From: Thermodesulfobacteriales bacterium
GTDB lineage: Bacteria > Desulfobacterota > Thermodesulfobacteria > Thermodesulfobacteriales > Thermodesulfatatoraceae
Direction: 5' to 3'
Assembly (NCBI GenBank): GCA_026985945.1
Contig: JALSPN010000271.1
Coordinates: forward strand, 1-6,476
Length of the DNA stretch: 6,476 nucleotides
The notes beneath the pieces are model-generated. The model searched no databases, was not told where the DNA came from, and saw nothing but the letters and a program-made list of their open reading frames with translations. This document shows, piece by piece, positions 5,620 to 6,476 of the stretch; position 1 is the stretch's first letter, and every line of letters starts with the position of its first letter. The translations under genes and the position numbers were made by a program.

Positions 5620-6476
5620 TCTTTAATTTCTAGATCGTCATACGAAAGCTCCGGCACCACTGCGGGGAGCACACTTTTAAGCGACCACGAACCACGCATC
5701 TCAGGATGGCAGTAGCTCCGCCTGAGTAGGCCATGAAGATCAACCAGCCTGCCAATAAGGCCTTCAATCCGTTCGCGGAAGGCCGGCAGGATCTCGGCCA
5801 GCTCCCGTAACCTCGCGCTTTCAAAAGAACCGTAAACGATGATCGGCCCTTGGTCTCCCAGAAGCTCGATAAGGCTCTTCACAAACCCCTCCCGCGGATC
5901 ACGACCCGAAATTTCAAGGAAATCAATGTGTTCTACTCGCTCCGGCCCCCACTCCACATGACACGACCACTGGAAAGGCACCTGCTGATAGGGCCTTGTG
6001 CCCCGCCAGAGGGGCACGGCAAACCTTACAGTCTCAAAGTCCAGATAAAAACGCGGATAGGGAAGGTTTTTTAAATACTCCTTTAGTTCCGAAGACCGGT
6101 ATTCTTGCCCGCTTATGATGGTCTGGTGAACCAGTTCCTGAATAGGCGTAAGAGGGTAATTCTCTGGGATCTCGCGCACGTCCTTTACACCAAGCTCCAA
6201 AAGCCCATCCAGGCGCCAGCCTGTAAGGCGGGGCAAACAAGAAAGGGGATATTCGGTTTCCTCTTCGGGAAAACAAAATTCCTGATAAGGACACTCATAA
6301 GGATCATAGCAATGGGGGCCAGGCACCTCCTCTGGCGGCTCAGGAGAAAAGGCCTGTTTACACCACTCTACCCAGCAGGGAACCTCCCAGAGATGAGCTT
6401 CTACCCATGGCGTAAGCTCACAAAACCGAAAAAGTCCCCGATAGTTTTCATCTCCCTGATATACAAAATCCCGGTT
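5601..6476 (-). CDS. DUF2779-family nuclease, 5' end outside window, frame broken near the 3' end
   Basis: The frame is open from the right edge (6476) to a TAG at 5601, about 291 codons. The GTG at 6326 is internal, because the 50 codons upstream of it are clearly conserved (RGLFRFCELTPWVEAHLWEV). That N-terminal part looks like the end of a Cas4/RecB-like PD-(D/E)XK domain, with the cysteine cluster C-x5-C-x5-C in HCYDPYECPYQEFC suited to an Fe-S cluster. The DUF2779 domain follows: FYLDFET (DxE, codons near 6041-6033), then the P-x(n)-GTRPYQQVPFQWSCH core, IVYGSFESARL, VDLHGL and MRGSWSLKSVLP. These resemble the motifs of RNase H/DnaQ-type exonucleases. The visible frame ends prematurely in KEGVRRP, losing about 45 family-conserved residues that continue one frame over to 5476. 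The activity of the truncated form is doubtful. The cause may be a real mutation, a sequencing error in the short G run, or, less likely, recoding. The biological substrate of the family is not known to me; a role in nucleic-acid processing or defence is inference. Confidence 0.88.
   Translation of the reverse strand, partial: NRDFVYQGDENYRGLFRFCELTPWVEAHLWEVPCWVEWCKQAFSPEPPEEVPGPHCYDPYECPYQEFCFPEEETEYPLSCLPRLTGWRLDGLLELGVKDVREIPENYPLTPIQELVHQTIISGQEYRSSELKEYLKNLPYPRFYLDFETVRFAVPLWRGTRPYQQVPFQWSCHVEWGPERVEHIDFLEISGRDPREGFVKSLIELLGDQGPIIVYGSFESARLRELAEILPAFRERIEGLIGRLVDLHGLLRRSYCHPEMRGSWSLKSVLPAVVPELSYDDLEIKEGVRRP

Noticed and set aside
6034..6294. Minus-strand 86-codon ORF within the DUF2779 gene
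   Set aside because: It is a different frame of a clearly conserved nuclease sequence, with no ribosome site and no domain.
1..6476. CRISPR array, tRNA, rRNA or intact insertion sequence
   Set aside because: No evenly spaced direct repeats, no tRNA-like cloverleaf ends and no transposase motifs were seen on either strand.

Overview
The window looks like a chromosomal segment from a thermophilic, probably anaerobic bacterium. The proteins are rich in Glu, Lys and Arg. The minimal-nucleotidyltransferase/HEPN pair is of a type common in thermophiles and archaea. Thermodesulfobacteriota or a neighbouring lineage would fit, but this is inference from composition and gene style, not from a marker gene.

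Layout, left to right. (1) Positions 1-161, minus strand: the first 53 codons of trpC (indole-3-glycerol-phosphate synthase), running off the left edge. (2) A short A+T-rich divergent spacer of about 75 bp. (3) Positions 237-1153, plus strand: a two-gene MNT-HEPN module, a nucleotidyltransferase followed with an ATGA overlap by a HEPN helical protein. This is the architecture of MntA/HepT-type toxin-antitoxin pairs. (4) Positions 4903-1150, minus strand: argF (ornithine carbamoyltransferase) followed after 10 bp by a 943-residue AddB/RecB-like protein with a C-terminal PD-(D/E)XK nuclease and an Fe-S cysteine cluster. Its stop codon overlaps the HEPN stop codon tail to tail. (5) Positions 4904-5211: a non-coding stretch of about 300 bp. 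It holds the argF promoter/RBS region and a candidate 210-bp MITE-like element with short inverted ends, TA flanks and a near-central 63-bp imperfect palindrome. (6) Positions 6476-5212, minus strand: a DUF2779-type protein (Cas4-like N-terminal part plus RNase H/DnaQ-like exonuclease domain, 5' end outside the window) followed by a small two-CxxC zinc-ribbon protein. The DUF2779 reading frame is broken by an apparent one-base deletion at about 5617-5619. The family's conserved C-terminal helix, with its YxxxD motif, continues in the next frame to a stop at 5476, where it overlaps the Shine-Dalgarno of the zinc-ribbon gene.

Functionally this is a mix of amino-acid biosynthesis (trpC, argF) and nucleic-acid processing or defence-flavoured genes (MNT-HEPN, AddB-like nuclease, DUF2779 nuclease). 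No CRISPR array, tRNA, rRNA or transposase gene is visible. Nothing here is clearly a wholly new system. The points most worth a second look are the HEPN active-site substitution, the DUF2779 frameshift with its coupled zinc-ribbon partner, and the MITE-like repeat.
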